From NCBI GenBank assembly GCA_047972135.1, contig JBKEAJ010000043.1, forward strand, positions 1 to 58,844: a DNA stretch of 58,844 nucleotides, in the 5' to 3' direction. Numbering within the stretch: position 1 is the first letter of the stretch; each line of letters begins with the position of its first letter. Positions 6,944-15,799 of the stretch are shown here, in pieces. A program made the translations under genes and the position numbers. The notes below the pieces were generated by a model. It made no database searches. It worked only from the letters and a program-made list of their open reading frames with translations, and was not told where the DNA came from. The DNA is from JBKEAJ01 sp047972135 (lineage in GTDB: Bacteria; Bacteroidota; Bacteroidia; Bacteroidales; Prolixibacteraceae).

Positions 6944-9745
6944 ATGTCGCTTGAATACAATTTTGGAGAAATAGAGACTAGATGGCAAAGGAAATGGGCT
7001 GATGATAAGGTGTTTAAAGCCGATAATAACTCAGATAAACCTAAATATTACGTCCTAGATATGTTTCCATACCCCTCGGGAGCAGGATTGCACGTTGGAC
7101 ACCCATTGGGATATATAGCATCGGATATTTTTGCACGATATAAAAGACTTACGGGATTTAACGTACTACACCCAATGGGCTACGATGCCTACGGATTACC
7201 TGCCGAGCAATATGCGGTGAAAACAGGTCAACATCCTGCAATAACAAGCGAACAAAATATTAAAAGATATAGAGAGCAGCTTGACAGAATAGGATTCTCT
7301 TTCGACTGGGACAGGGAAGTGAGAACCTGCGACCCCGACTATTACAAATGGACACAGTGGGCATTTGTCGAAATGTTTAATCACTACTATGATTTCGATA
7401 GCCAAAAAGCAATTCACATAGACAAACTCGTATCTCATTTTGAAAAACAAGGCACAGCAAAATTAAATGTCGCTCAAACTGAGGAGCTTATATTTTCTGC
7501 CAATGAGTGGAAATCAATGTCTGAGACCGAAAAAGAAAAAAATCTACTGAATTACAGAATTGCATACAAAGCTGTAACAATGGTAAACTGGTGTCCCGAA
7601 CTAGGGACGGTACTTGCCAACGACGAGGTAGTAGAAGGTCTCTCTGTGAGAGGCGGACACCCGGTGGCACAAAAAGAAATGGAGCAGTGGTGTCTGAGGG
7701 TTTCTGCCTACTCGAAAAGACTGCTGGAAGGTCTGGAAGATGTTGAGTGGAGCGATTCGCTTAAAGACCAACAGCGCAACTGGATCGGACGTTCCGAAGG
7801 AGCTGAAATGACCTTTAATGTTGAAAATTCTGATAGTGATCTTGAAATTTTTACCACGCGTGCCGATACGGTTTACGGAGTTACTTTTATGGTGCTAGCA
7901 CCCGAGAGCGACTATGTATTGCAGCTTTGTACTGAAGAGCATAAAACAGAGGTGGAAAATTATATAGCACAAACACAAATGCGGACGGAGCGAGAGCGAA
8001 TGGCTGACACAAAGAACGTTACAGGTGTGTTTACAGGTGCTTATGCTCTTAATCCATTAACAAAAGAGAAAATACCAATTTGGGTGTCAGACTATGTACT
8101 CGCAGGGTACGGAACGGGTGCTATTATGGCGGTGCCTGCTCACGATAGTAGAGACTTCTTGTTTGCAAGAAAATTTAATCTGCCTATTCGTCAGGTGGTC
8201 GTTCCTCCCAATGAGCAAGCCTCAAATACCGACCAATGGGAAAACTCGATAGATGCAAAAGAAGGGACGATGGTAAACTCAGGTGTAATCAACGGACTTA
8301 ATGTTATTGATGCAATAGAGAAAGCCAAAGACTACATTGAGGAGAAAAATATCGGCAAAAGAAAAATAAATTACAGGCTAAGGGATGCTATTTTCTCTCG
8401 TCAGCGTTATTGGGGCGAACCTTTTCCTGTTTACTATGAGAATGGATTGCCAAAAACCTTGTCGCTTGACGAGTTGCCTTTGGAGTTACCCGAGGTTGAT
8501 AAATATGCTCCAACTCCTGACGGAGACCCACCGCTAGGAAATGCTAAAAACTGGCAACATGCAGATGGTCAGCCTTATGAACTCTGTACTATGCCTGGTT
8601 TTGCGGGTTCGTCAGCATATTATTTGAGGTATATGGACCCGAATAACAACAAGGCTTTGGTGTCTAAAGAAGCTGTAAATTATTGGCGAAATGTCGATTT
8701 ATATATCGGTGGTAGAGAACATGCAACAGGACACCTCATATATTCACGCTTTTGGAATAAGTTCCTGTTTGATTTGGGAATAACTCTGGAAAAAGAGCCT
8801 TTCAAAAAACTTGTAAACCAAGGTATGATACAAGGTCGCTCGAACTTTGTTTACAGAATAAAGGACTCAGTCCCTCAGAAATTTGTAACTCTTGAGAAAA
8901 TAGACGATTACGAAACTTCACCTATTCATGTCGATGTAAATATAGTAGAAAATGACATCCTTAATATAGAAGAGTTTAAGAAGAGTTTACCCGAATATGC
9001 TGATGCAGAATTTGTTCTGAACGATAATGAAGCTTATGTCTGTGGTCATGCTGTGGAGAAAATGAGCAAATCGCTATACAATGTGGTGAATCCCGATTTA
9101 ATTATTGAGAAATATGGCGCAGACACGCTTAGGATGTACGAAATGTTTTTAGGCCCGCTCGAACAGTCTAAGCCTTGGGACACAAAAGGTATTGACGGAG
9201 TTTTTAAATTCCTTAGACGCTTCTGGAATTTATTTCATGATAAGAACGGAAGTCTCAGTGTTAGCGAAGATGCTCCTAGTGCTGAGGAGTTAAAATCACT
9301 CCACAAAACTATCAAGAAAGTAAAAAGCGATATAGAGAATTTCTCGTTTAACACCTCCGTGAGTGCATTTATGATATGTGTAAATGAGTTGACAGAGTTA
9401 AAGTGTAATAAAAAAGAAATTCTTAAGCCTTTGCTCGTAATTCTTTCTCCTTTTGCTCCGCATATAGCAGAGGAGCTCTGGAATAAATTGGGCGAAACAA
9501 AGTATATAAGCTTCGCTGCATTTCCCGAATATGACGATAAACACCTGATTGAGAGCGAAATCGAATACCCTGTGCAGATAAACGGCAAGATGCGTTTTAA
9601 ACTGAATGTTGATGCGTCGATTGGTAAGTCTGATATAGAGAAGATTGCAAGGGAGCACGAAACTACCCAAAAGTGGCTAGACGGTAAGTCTGTGAGAAAA
9701 ATTATTGTTGTACCCGGCAAAATTATAAATATTGTAATTGGTTGA
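6944..9745 (+). CDS. leuS: Leucyl-tRNA synthetase
   Basis: 933 residues. Class I signature HVGH at residues ~50-53 within PYPSGAGLHVGHPLG, KMSKS loop at ~706-710 (VEKMSKSLYN), CP1 editing domain with GTGAIMAVPAHDSRDF, the leucine-specific SRQRYWGEPFPVYY stretch, and a C-terminal anticodon domain. It charges tRNA-Leu and edits mischarged tRNA in the CP1 domain. The gene is transcribed away from lysS across a ~270-bp divergent spacer. It is followed directly by the YitT-family gene, whose ATG begins 1 bp after the leuS stop codon. Confidence 0.97.
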   Translation: MSLEYNFGEIETRWQRKWADDKVFKADNNSDKPKYYVLDMFPYPSGAGLHVGHPLGYIASDIFARYKRLTGFNVLHPMGYDAYGLPAEQYAVKTGQHPAITSEQNIKRYREQLDRIGFSFDWDREVRTCDPDYYKWTQWAFVEMFNHYYDFDSQKAIHIDKLVSHFEKQGTAKLNVAQTEELIFSANEWKSMSETEKEKNLLNYRIAYKAVTMVNWCPELGTVLANDEVVEGLSVRGGHPVAQKEMEQWCLRVSAYSKRLLEGLEDVEWSDSLKDQQRNWIGRSEGAEMTFNVENSDSDLEIFTTRADTVYGVTFMVLAPESDYVLQLCTEEHKTEVENYIAQTQMRTERERMADTKNVTGVFTGAYALNPLTKEKIPIWVSDYVLAGYGTGAIMAVPAHDSRDFLFARKFNLPIRQVVVPPNEQASNTDQWENSIDAKEGTMVNSGVINGLNVIDAIEKAKDYIEEKNIGKRKINYRLRDAIFSRQRYWGEPFPVYYENGLPKTLSLDELPLELPEVDKYAPTPDGDPPLGNAKNWQHADGQPYELCTMPGFAGSSAYYLRYMDPNNNKALVSKEAVNYWRNVDLYIGGREHATGHLIYSRFWNKFLFDLGITLEKEPFKKLVNQGMIQGRSNFVYRIKDSVPQKFVTLEKIDDYETSPIHVDVNIVENDILNIEEFKKSLPEYADAEFVLNDNEAYVCGHAVEKMSKSLYNVVNPDLIIEKYGADTLRMYEMFLGPLEQSKPWDTKGIDGVFKFLRRFWNLFHDKNGSLSVSEDAPSAEELKSLHKTIKKVKSDIENFSFNTSVSAFMICVNELTELKCNKKEILKPLLVILSPFAPHIAEELWNKLGETKYISFAAFPEYDDKHLIESEIEYPVQINGKMRFKLNVDASIGKSDIEKIAREHETTQKWLDGKSVRKIIVVPGKIINIVIG

Positions 9746-9746
9746 T

Positions 9747-10634
9747 ATGGGCAATACACCAAATATAAGAAGTAACATTCTCGGTCTGAAGGTAAATCCC
9801 TTGGTAGTTGATTATTTGATTATTTCATTTGGGCTGACCCTATATGCTTTTGCTTACACCTATTTAATATTACCACATCAGCTTAATAGTGGTGGAGTTA
9901 CGGGAATAGCATCGGTTATATATTATGCAACAGGGATTAAGTTCTATTATATTTTCGCTACTATCAATACAGTTCTGATAATTATCGGGGGCTTAGTGTT
10001 GGGATGGAATTTTGGGGTGAAAACTCTTTACGCCTTGCTATACTCCATATTTATGTTTACGATAATTAAAGAGCCTAGTGCTCCGTTAATTCCTGATATT
10101 CTTGTTTCTGTGGTTCTTGGAGGTGGTGCTATCGGAACAGGAGTAGGTTTGGTGATAAGCAGGGGAGGAACTACTGCCGGGACCGATATACTGATTATGA
10201 TTATTAATAAGTACTTTGATGTTACACCGGGACGATTGTTCATGTTTTTTGATGTTGTAATTGTTAGCTCTACCATATTGGTAATTCCAAAATTAGATAA
10301 TTTGGTATACTGTTATATTTCAATGGGGCTGGTAGGTTTTATGGTCGATAAGGTTTTAACCGGGATAGCACAGAGTAGTCAGATATTAATCTTTTCCCAA
10401 AAAAGTGAGGAGATTGCAGACTTGATAAATAGTAATGTAGATAGAGGTGTTACGATTCTAAAAGGTAAAGGGTGGCACTCAAAAAAAGATATGGAAGTAA
10501 TATTAACAATCGTACGTAGAAAAGAGGTTGGCGAAGTATTTCGAGAAGTTCGCAGTGTAGACCCCAACGCCTTTATATCGGTAGGGACGGTAAGGGGCGT
10601 TTACGGGCAAGGTTTCGACCGTATGAAAAAATAA
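9747..10634 (+). CDS. YitT family membrane protein
   Basis: 295 residues from the ATG at 9747; a TTG at 9738 would overlap leuS and is less likely. Five to six hydrophobic segments fill the first ~200 residues (for example YLIISFGLTLYAFAYTYLIL and VSVVLGGGAIGTGVGLVISR). The motifs LNSGGVTGIASVIYY and SRGGTTAGTDILIMII are typical of the YitT/DUF161 family. The C-terminal ~85 residues are soluble and match DUF2179 (VTILKGKGWHSKKDMEVILTIV, VDPNAFISVGTVRGVYG). The biochemical function of the family is unknown; it is an inner-membrane protein. It probably shares the leuS transcript and leads into the M23 gene 6 bp downstream. Confidence 0.85.
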   Translation: MGNTPNIRSNILGLKVNPLVVDYLIISFGLTLYAFAYTYLILPHQLNSGGVTGIASVIYYATGIKFYYIFATINTVLIIIGGLVLGWNFGVKTLYALLYSIFMFTIIKEPSAPLIPDILVSVVLGGGAIGTGVGLVISRGGTTAGTDILIMIINKYFDVTPGRLFMFFDVVIVSSTILVIPKLDNLVYCYISMGLVGFMVDKVLTGIAQSSQILIFSQKSEEIADLINSNVDRGVTILKGKGWHSKKDMEVILTIVRRKEVGEVFREVRSVDPNAFISVGTVRGVYGQGFDRMKK

Positions 10635-10640
10635 AAGATT

Positions 10641-11930
10641 GTGAGAAAATTAGTTATTGTTGTTTCAGTAATCATGGTAGTTGGACTTTTTATGTATAAG
10701 TTTATAGGCAGAGCAGGAACTCACCCTAACTTGAATGATACAATTGCATCTGAAAAAAAAATTATATCCACCGATAAATATGGACTACCAACAGATTCGT
10801 TTTTAATGGATGAAGGAGTTATACAAAAAAATGAATTCCTAGGTGAGATCTTAACTCGAAATGGGGTTGATTATCAGATAATTGACAGAGTTTCTAGAAA
10901 ATCGTTGGATACAACATATGATGTGAGGCGTATGAGAGTAGGAAATAGTTACCGTATTCTCAAAGATGAGGACTCTACTGCCAAATATCTTGTATACGAT
11001 ATGAGCAAGTTTCAATATGCAGTGTATGCTCTTGATGGAACGGATTCCATTTGGATGGGAAGGCATGCTATTGATACAGTGGTGGAAACAGCTGTTGGAA
11101 GTATAGAGTCATCTCTATGGAATTCTCTCGCAGATATTAATAAGCCTCCATATCTTGCGGTAGAATTATCCGATGTTTATGCATGGAGTATAGACTTCTT
11201 CGGTCTTCAAAAAGGTGATAGCTACAAAATTATTTATCAATCGCTTTACATAGATGGCGAAAATGTTGGAATTGGAAGAATTATAGCCTCAGAATTTTAT
11301 CATTTCAATACAAATTATTTGGCATATTATTTTAATAGTGAAAATAATTACTTTGATGCTGAGGGTAATAGCCTAAGAAAGAGCTTCTTGAAAGCCCCAC
11401 TTAATTATAGAAGGATATCCTCGCATTTTACACGTAGCAGATACCATCCAATCCTGAAAATCAGACGTCCACACTTAGGTGTCGATTACGCAGCTCCTGC
11501 AGGAACTCCAGTCGTAGCAATTGGTGATGGTCGTATTATCGGTCGTGGATATGAGCGTGGCGGTGGCAACTATATCAAGGTCAAACACAACGATACATAT
11601 ACTACAATATATATGCACTTATCAAGATTTGGTGAGTTTAAGCAAGGACAAATTGTTAAACAAGGCGAAGTGATTGGGTATGTCGGATCGACCGGTCTAT
11701 CAACAGGTCCTCATTTGGATTTTAGGGTGTACAAAAATGGGAAAGCTATGGATCCTCTGCAGTTAGAGTCTAGTCCCGCAAAACCACTTACCGATTCTTT
11801 GTTTAATGCATTTGTACCCACAAGAGATGCTTTGACGATATTATTAAAGTCAATAGGTGAAGGTGGAGCTTGTCCGCCCGATCCAAATGATATTATTACA
11901 CTTGAGGAAATGGAGAACACTCATATTTAA
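10641..11930 (+). CDS. M23 family peptidoglycan peptidase-like protein
   Basis: 429 residues from a GTG start 6 bp after the YitT-family gene; the first ATG in frame would cut the membrane anchor (residues ~3-22, LVIVVSVIMVVGLFMYKF). A middle region (~60-230) resembles the linker domains of envelope M23 proteins. The peptidase domain spans ~265-375: H278xxxD282 in HLGVDYAAPAGTP, YMHLSRF with the catalytic His, and GPHLDFRV at 357-363. In canonical M23 enzymes the last motif is HxH; here the second His is Asp360, so a zinc ligand is changed. It may be an activator or a divergent endopeptidase anchored at the inner membrane. Confidence 0.85.
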   Translation: MRKLVIVVSVIMVVGLFMYKFIGRAGTHPNLNDTIASEKKIISTDKYGLPTDSFLMDEGVIQKNEFLGEILTRNGVDYQIIDRVSRKSLDTTYDVRRMRVGNSYRILKDEDSTAKYLVYDMSKFQYAVYALDGTDSIWMGRHAIDTVVETAVGSIESSLWNSLADINKPPYLAVELSDVYAWSIDFFGLQKGDSYKIIYQSLYIDGENVGIGRIIASEFYHFNTNYLAYYFNSENNYFDAEGNSLRKSFLKAPLNYRRISSHFTRSRYHPILKIRRPHLGVDYAAPAGTPVVAIGDGRIIGRGYERGGGNYIKVKHNDTYTTIYMHLSRFGEFKQGQIVKQGEVIGYVGSTGLSTGPHLDFRVYKNGKAMDPLQLESSPAKPLTDSLFNAFVPTRDALTILLKSIGEGGACPPDPNDIITLEEMENTHI

Positions 11931-11943
11931 TCTGTTTTTTAAG

Positions 11944-11951
11944 TATATTTG
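11944..11951 (+). promoter_or_regulatory. Candidate -7 box for lepA
   Basis: TATATTTG matches TAnnTTTG and lies 13 bp after the M23 stop codon. It would start transcription near 11957-11960, exactly where a long hairpin begins. No clear -33 TTTG is present. Confidence 0.45.
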
Positions 11952-11958
11952 CAGGCTG

Positions 11959-12003
11959 AAAACTGTCTTGTGTTGATTGACAGAGCAAACACATGACAGT
12001 TTT
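11959..12003 (+). promoter_or_regulatory. Hairpin at the 5' end of the lepA leader
   Basis: A 9-bp outer stem (AAAACTGTC at 11959-11967 with GACAGTTTT at 11995-12003) and a 6-bp inner stem (TGTGTT/AACACA) enclose a ~13-nt loop. It lies between the predicted lepA start site and the lepA ATG at 12028. It could protect the mRNA 5' end, control translation, or act as a weak terminator for the upstream M23 gene, although only four T residues follow the stem. Confidence 0.5.
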
Positions 12004-12027
12004 TGAGTATAACAACATTGTGAATTG

Positions 12028-13815
12028 ATGAAGAATATTAGAAACTTTTGCATTATTGCACACATAGATCATGGCAAGAGTACTCTTGCCGACAGACTCC
12101 TCCAAATGACTAACACCATCTCCGAAAGAGATATGAAAAGTCAAGTGTTGGATGATATGGACTTGGAGCAAGAAAGGGGAATAACAATAAAAAGCCATGC
12201 TATTCAGATGCTATACGAGCAAAATGGCGAGAAATATGTGCTGAACCTTATCGACACTCCCGGACACGTCGACTTCTCATACGAAGTCTCTCGCTCCATT
12301 GCTGCATGCGAAGGGGCTTTGCTGATTGTAGATTCTACACAAGGTATTCAAGCTCAAACAATCTCTAATCTTTACTTGGCATTGGAGCATAATCTTGAGA
12401 TTATTCCTGTCCTAAACAAAATAGACCTCCCAAACTCAATGCCTGAGGAGATTTCTGACCAAATAATAGATCTTATCGGTTGCGACGAAACAGACATCAT
12501 CCATGCTAGCGGAAAAACAGGAGCAGGTGTAGACAAAATATTAGAACGTATTGTCGAAGTTATTCCTGCCCCAACGGGCGACAAAGACGCACCACTGCAA
12601 GCTTTGATTTTCGACTCGGTGTTCAACCCCTTTCGTGGTGTGATAGCATATTTCAAAATAGAAAACGGAACTATGCATAAAGGTGATGCCGTTAAATTTT
12701 TTAATACCGGAGGCAAATATGATGTAGACGAACTGGGGGTACTCAAAATGGGCATGGAGCCTCGTAAAGTCGTGGCAACAGGAGAAGTAGGTTACGTTAT
12801 ACTTGGCATAAAAACAGCGAAAGAAGTAAAGGTCGGCGACACGATTACGCATATCAGCAAGCCTTGCGATAAAGCTATTGCAGGTTTTGAGGAAGTGAAG
12901 CCAATGGTATATGCCGGTGTGTATCCAATTGATAGCGAGGATTATGAAGACCTACGTGCTGCAATGGAAAAACTCCAACTCAATGACGCTTCGCTTACAT
13001 ACGAGCCTGAATCTTCTGCTGCGTTGGGATTTGGTTTTCGATGTGGTTTCTTGGGGCTGCTTCATATGGAAATTATTCAGGAAAGACTTGATAGAGAGTT
13101 TGATATGAGTGTTATAACAACCGTTCCCAACGTGTCGTATATCGTAGAATTAACCGATGGCGTGGAGCTCGATGTTTATAACCCCTCAGAGCTTCCGCCT
13201 ATAACTAAAATTGAAACTATAAGGGAACCTTTTATCAAAGCTCAAGTAATTACAAGTACCGAATATGTAGGCTCAATAATGACACTGTGCCTTGAAAAAA
13301 GAGGAACTCTAACAAATCAGCACTACCTAACTACCGAACGTGTGGAGCTGACATTTGACATACCTCTCGGCGAAGTGGTATTCGACTTCTATGATAAACT
13401 CAAAAGTATCTCTCGTGGATATGCCTCTTTCGACTATCATCCAGGCGGGCATAAACCCGCAAAGCTGGTGAAGCTAGACGTTTTGCTTAATGGCGAAATG
13501 GTAGATGCCTTGTCTACTCTTATTCATTTTGATAATGCCTACGCTTTTGGCAAACGAATGTGCGAAAAACTAAAAGAGCTGATACCTCGTCAACAGTTCG
13601 ATGTTGCTATTCAGTCTGCCATCGGTGCAAAAATCATAGCCCGCGAAACCGTTAAAGCTGTGCGTAAAGATGTTACAGCTAAGTGCTATGGAGGTGATAT
13701 TTCAAGAAAACGAAAGCTGCTTGAAAAGCAAAAGAAAGGGAAAAAACGGATGAAACAAGTCGGCAATGTGGAAGTTCCGCAGAATGCCTTCCTTGCAGTA
13801 TTGAAGTTGGATTAG
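12028..13815 (+). CDS. lepA: Elongation factor 4 (LepA)
   Basis: 595 residues from the ATG at 12028; an in-frame TTG sits immediately before it but is not needed. GTPase motifs are AHIDHGKSTLADRLL (G1), a switch region with ERGITIKS, DTPGHVDFSYEVSRS (G3) and NKIDLP (G4). Domains II, III and V follow, and the LepA-specific C-terminal domain contains CYGGDISRKRKLLEKQKKGK and ends NAFLAVLKLD. EF4 binds stalled ribosomes and promotes back-translocation or initiation-related steps under stress. The stop codon overlaps by 4 bp the end of the convergent helicase gene, leaving no room for a terminator between them. Confidence 0.97.
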   Translation: MKNIRNFCIIAHIDHGKSTLADRLLQMTNTISERDMKSQVLDDMDLEQERGITIKSHAIQMLYEQNGEKYVLNLIDTPGHVDFSYEVSRSIAACEGALLIVDSTQGIQAQTISNLYLALEHNLEIIPVLNKIDLPNSMPEEISDQIIDLIGCDETDIIHASGKTGAGVDKILERIVEVIPAPTGDKDAPLQALIFDSVFNPFRGVIAYFKIENGTMHKGDAVKFFNTGGKYDVDELGVLKMGMEPRKVVATGEVGYVILGIKTAKEVKVGDTITHISKPCDKAIAGFEEVKPMVYAGVYPIDSEDYEDLRAAMEKLQLNDASLTYEPESSAALGFGFRCGFLGLLHMEIIQERLDREFDMSVITTVPNVSYIVELTDGVELDVYNPSELPPITKIETIREPFIKAQVITSTEYVGSIMTLCLEKRGTLTNQHYLTTERVELTFDIPLGEVVFDFYDKLKSISRGYASFDYHPGGHKPAKLVKLDVLLNGEMVDALSTLIHFDNAYAFGKRMCEKLKELIPRQQFDVAIQSAIGAKIIARETVKAVRKDVTAKCYGGDISRKRKLLEKQKKGKKRMKQVGNVEVPQNAFLAVLKLD

Positions 13816-15248
13816 ATTTCATCCTCAAAAAACTCCTTATTGAAGTTTACCAAATATAGCATCTCTTGTGCGCGGGTGAATGCCGTGTATAGCCAACGAT
13901 AGTACTCTTTGTTGAGCATTTCTTCTGTCAAATAGCCTTGATCGATAAAACAGGCTTTCCATTGCCCTCCCTGTGCTTTGTGGCAGGTTAGCGCATAGGC
14001 ATGCTTTACCTGCAAAGCATTAAAATATTTGTCTTTCTTGATTTCTTTCCATCGCTTTGCCTTACTTTTAATATGTTCGTAATCAGCTGCAACAGACAGG
14101 TATAGAGCTTGATTTTGCTCTCTATTTAGAGATGCTGTTTCCATGCCGATGGTATCAAGAATTATCTTACAGTCAATTTCGATATTGTTGTAATCGCTAA
14201 ACTCCAAAGTAACATCTGCAAATCGGTATCCATGCATTTCTTCATAGCCTCTGATACGGACTATCTTGGCAATATCACCGTTGGCAATAAACTCAATGTC
14301 AGTGCCTTCACTCCAAAAATAATTATTCTTCACAACAAGAATCATATCACCCGTGCATATCTCATCCTCTTGATAGAGAACCGCACTGCGTACACCCTGA
14401 TTAAAGCGAATAGCTCTTTTGTTGGAGCGTGTGATAATCATCGTTTCTTCTAGCCCGTATTTGTTGTAGCAGCTAGTTATTTCCTCTATCAGTTCGCCAC
14501 CACCGATGCGGAGAATGTCGACAAAACCCTCCAACTTCAACCTTGCATAATAAAAAGACATACTTTCGTCGCTGACAACCTGCCGAAGTAGGGTGGCATT
14601 ATACAGAATACCCGACTCCAAAGACTGTCGCACAACCTCCGAAAGACCCGACTGCTGTGCTGAAAAACCTGTAATGTCAAGAGCATTCTCGTCGAGAGCT
14701 GCACTAATCTCTTGTCCCACAGGTGGCAACTGGGCAGTGTCGCCCACAAATATAAGTTTGCAGTTTACTCCCGTTGATATATAATATAAAAGGTCGTCTA
14801 ATACACTGCCCGAGCCAAACAGAGAGTCCTCGTAGTTAGAGCTGTTTATCATCGATGCTTCATCAACAATAAATAAAGTGTTGGTATGTAAATTCTTGTC
14901 TAATACAAATTTACTGTCTAAATCGGATGATGACTTCTGTCGATATATTTTTTTGTGAATGGTGTAGGCTGCTTTTTTTGAATAACCTGCAAGTACCTTT
15001 GCCGCACGTCCTGTGGGCGCAAGCAACATCGACTTGTGCTTCACCCTCGCCAATGCTTTCACCAATGCTCCTACTATGGAGGTCTTTCCTGTTCCTGCAT
15101 AGCCCGAGAGTATGAGTAGCTCATCATTCTTTTCGGAGTAGATAAAAGAACATATCTGCTCTATCGCCCGATTTTGGTCGTCGGTGGGAGAGTGCTCAAA
15201 TAATTTTAGGATGGTGCTCTTAAGAGCCGTTTCTTTTGGTGAGGTCAT
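13812..15248 (-). CDS. RecD-like ATP-dependent DNA helicase
   Basis: 478 residues from the ATG at 15248 (MTSPKETALKSTIL); the frame is open upstream for 45 more codons, but that extension has no family character. Superfamily 1B motifs: Walker A GYAGTGKTS, motif Ia LLAPTGRAAKVL, motif II IVDEASMI, motif III FVGDTAQLPPVG, motif V/VI ALTCHKAQGGQW and LYTAFTRA (UvrD_C_2). It is a short RecD2-like 5'-3' helicase without the long N-terminal domain of RecD2. It is expected to unwind DNA in repair or recombination in the cytoplasm. It is transcribed convergently with lepA (4-bp overlap) and divergently from the DsrE-like gene. Confidence 0.85.
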   Translation of the reverse strand: MTSPKETALKSTILKLFEHSPTDDQNRAIEQICSFIYSEKNDELLILSGYAGTGKTSIVGALVKALARVKHKSMLLAPTGRAAKVLAGYSKKAAYTIHKKIYRQKSSSDLDSKFVLDKNLHTNTLFIVDEASMINSSNYEDSLFGSGSVLDDLLYYISTGVNCKLIFVGDTAQLPPVGQEISAALDENALDITGFSAQQSGLSEVVRQSLESGILYNATLLRQVVSDESMSFYYARLKLEGFVDILRIGGGELIEEITSCYNKYGLEETMIITRSNKRAIRFNQGVRSAVLYQEDEICTGDMILVVKNNYFWSEGTDIEFIANGDIAKIVRIRGYEEMHGYRFADVTLEFSDYNNIEIDCKIILDTIGMETASLNREQNQALYLSVAADYEHIKSKAKRWKEIKKDKYFNALQVKHAYALTCHKAQGGQWKACFIDQGYLTEEMLNKEYYRWLYTAFTRAQEMLYLVNFNKEFFEDEI

Positions 15249-15319
15249 TTTATTATTGAGGTGTAGTTCATTTTCTGTTGAATTGCGTCGTAAAGTTACG
15301 GATTTATATACAATTTGTC

Positions 15320-15327
15320 TAACTTTG
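15320..15327 (+). promoter_or_regulatory. Candidate -7 box for the DsrE-like gene
   Basis: TAACTTTG fits TAnnTTTG on the plus strand, ~125 bp before the chosen ATG at 15453. The leader repeat (15385-15460) would then lie entirely within the 5' UTR. No clear -33 element. Confidence 0.4.
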
Positions 15328-15384
15328 TGTGTTTTCGGTGGTAAAACAGATGAGACCTCCATGACTAGTAAACTTAGACACACA

Positions 15385-15460
15385 GGAGGATGATTAAAAC
15401 CAGCAAAAGCATAAAGCCTATAGCTTACAGCTTATTGCAAAATTTTAAACACATGAAAAA
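15385..15460 (+). repeat. Dispersed leader repeat, copy 1
   Basis: About 76 bp, beginning GGAGGATGATTAAAA and ending TAAACACATGAAAAA on the start codon of the DsrE-like gene. Nearly identical to copies at 1032-1105 and 54302-54376. It holds an upstream in-frame ATG (15390), so the gene could in principle be read with a 21-residue extension MIKTSKSIKPIAYSLLQ-plus-4. The core AAAGCCTATAGCTTACAGCT contains imperfect inverted halves. Confidence 0.8.
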
Positions 15461-15797
15461 CAACTATTTAATACAAGTCAGCTCCGAAGGGATGGGGAGT
15501 GGTACAGATAAAGAACTGGCAAAGACTTTAGTAGAAAACTACTTCTCGATATTGACAGAGCGCAAAGAACTTCCAAAGTTTGTGGTATTCTACAACGAAG
15601 GAGTGAAACTTTTACACCAATTCTCGTCAATAGTAGAAATATTTAAGAGGGTAGAGGAGCAAGGCTGTACTCTTCTTGTTTGCAAAACCTGCCTAAACCG
15701 TTTTGATATGCTTGAACAATTGGGAGCAGGAAAGGCATGCACCATGAAAGATATTATAGAGTTGCAACTTTGTAGTCCTAAAGTAATAAACCTTTAA
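15453..15797 (+). CDS. DsrE/YedF-like sulfurtransferase-related protein
   Basis: 114 residues from the ATG at 15453. I prefer this to 15390 because the first 21 codons of the longer frame are a repeat shared with unrelated genes. The sequence VSSEGMGSGTDKELAKTLVENYF, VVFYNEGVKLLHQ and TLLVCKTCLNRFDMLEQLGAGK matches the C-terminal DsrE-like domain of the YedF/selenium-metabolism family. The Cys pair (CKTC) is in the position of the usual GTC motif. The N-terminal TusA-like domain of full YedF is absent, and no selD or other sulfur or selenium gene is nearby. The phosphoesterase follows after 2 bp and is cotranscribed. Confidence 0.75.
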   Translation: MKNNYLIQVSSEGMGSGTDKELAKTLVENYFSILTERKELPKFVVFYNEGVKLLHQFSSIVEIFKRVEEQGCTLLVCKTCLNRFDMLEQLGAGKACTMKDIIELQLCSPKVINL

Positions 15798-15799
15798 AC

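Noticed and set aside
9235..9762. 175-codon minus-strand frame over the end of leuS
   Set aside because: Antisense to well-conserved LeuS C-terminal sequence, with no family features of its own.
15249..15383. 45-residue extension of the RecD-like helicase
   Set aside because: Low-complexity, no homology pattern, and it runs into the region holding the divergent DsrE promoter.
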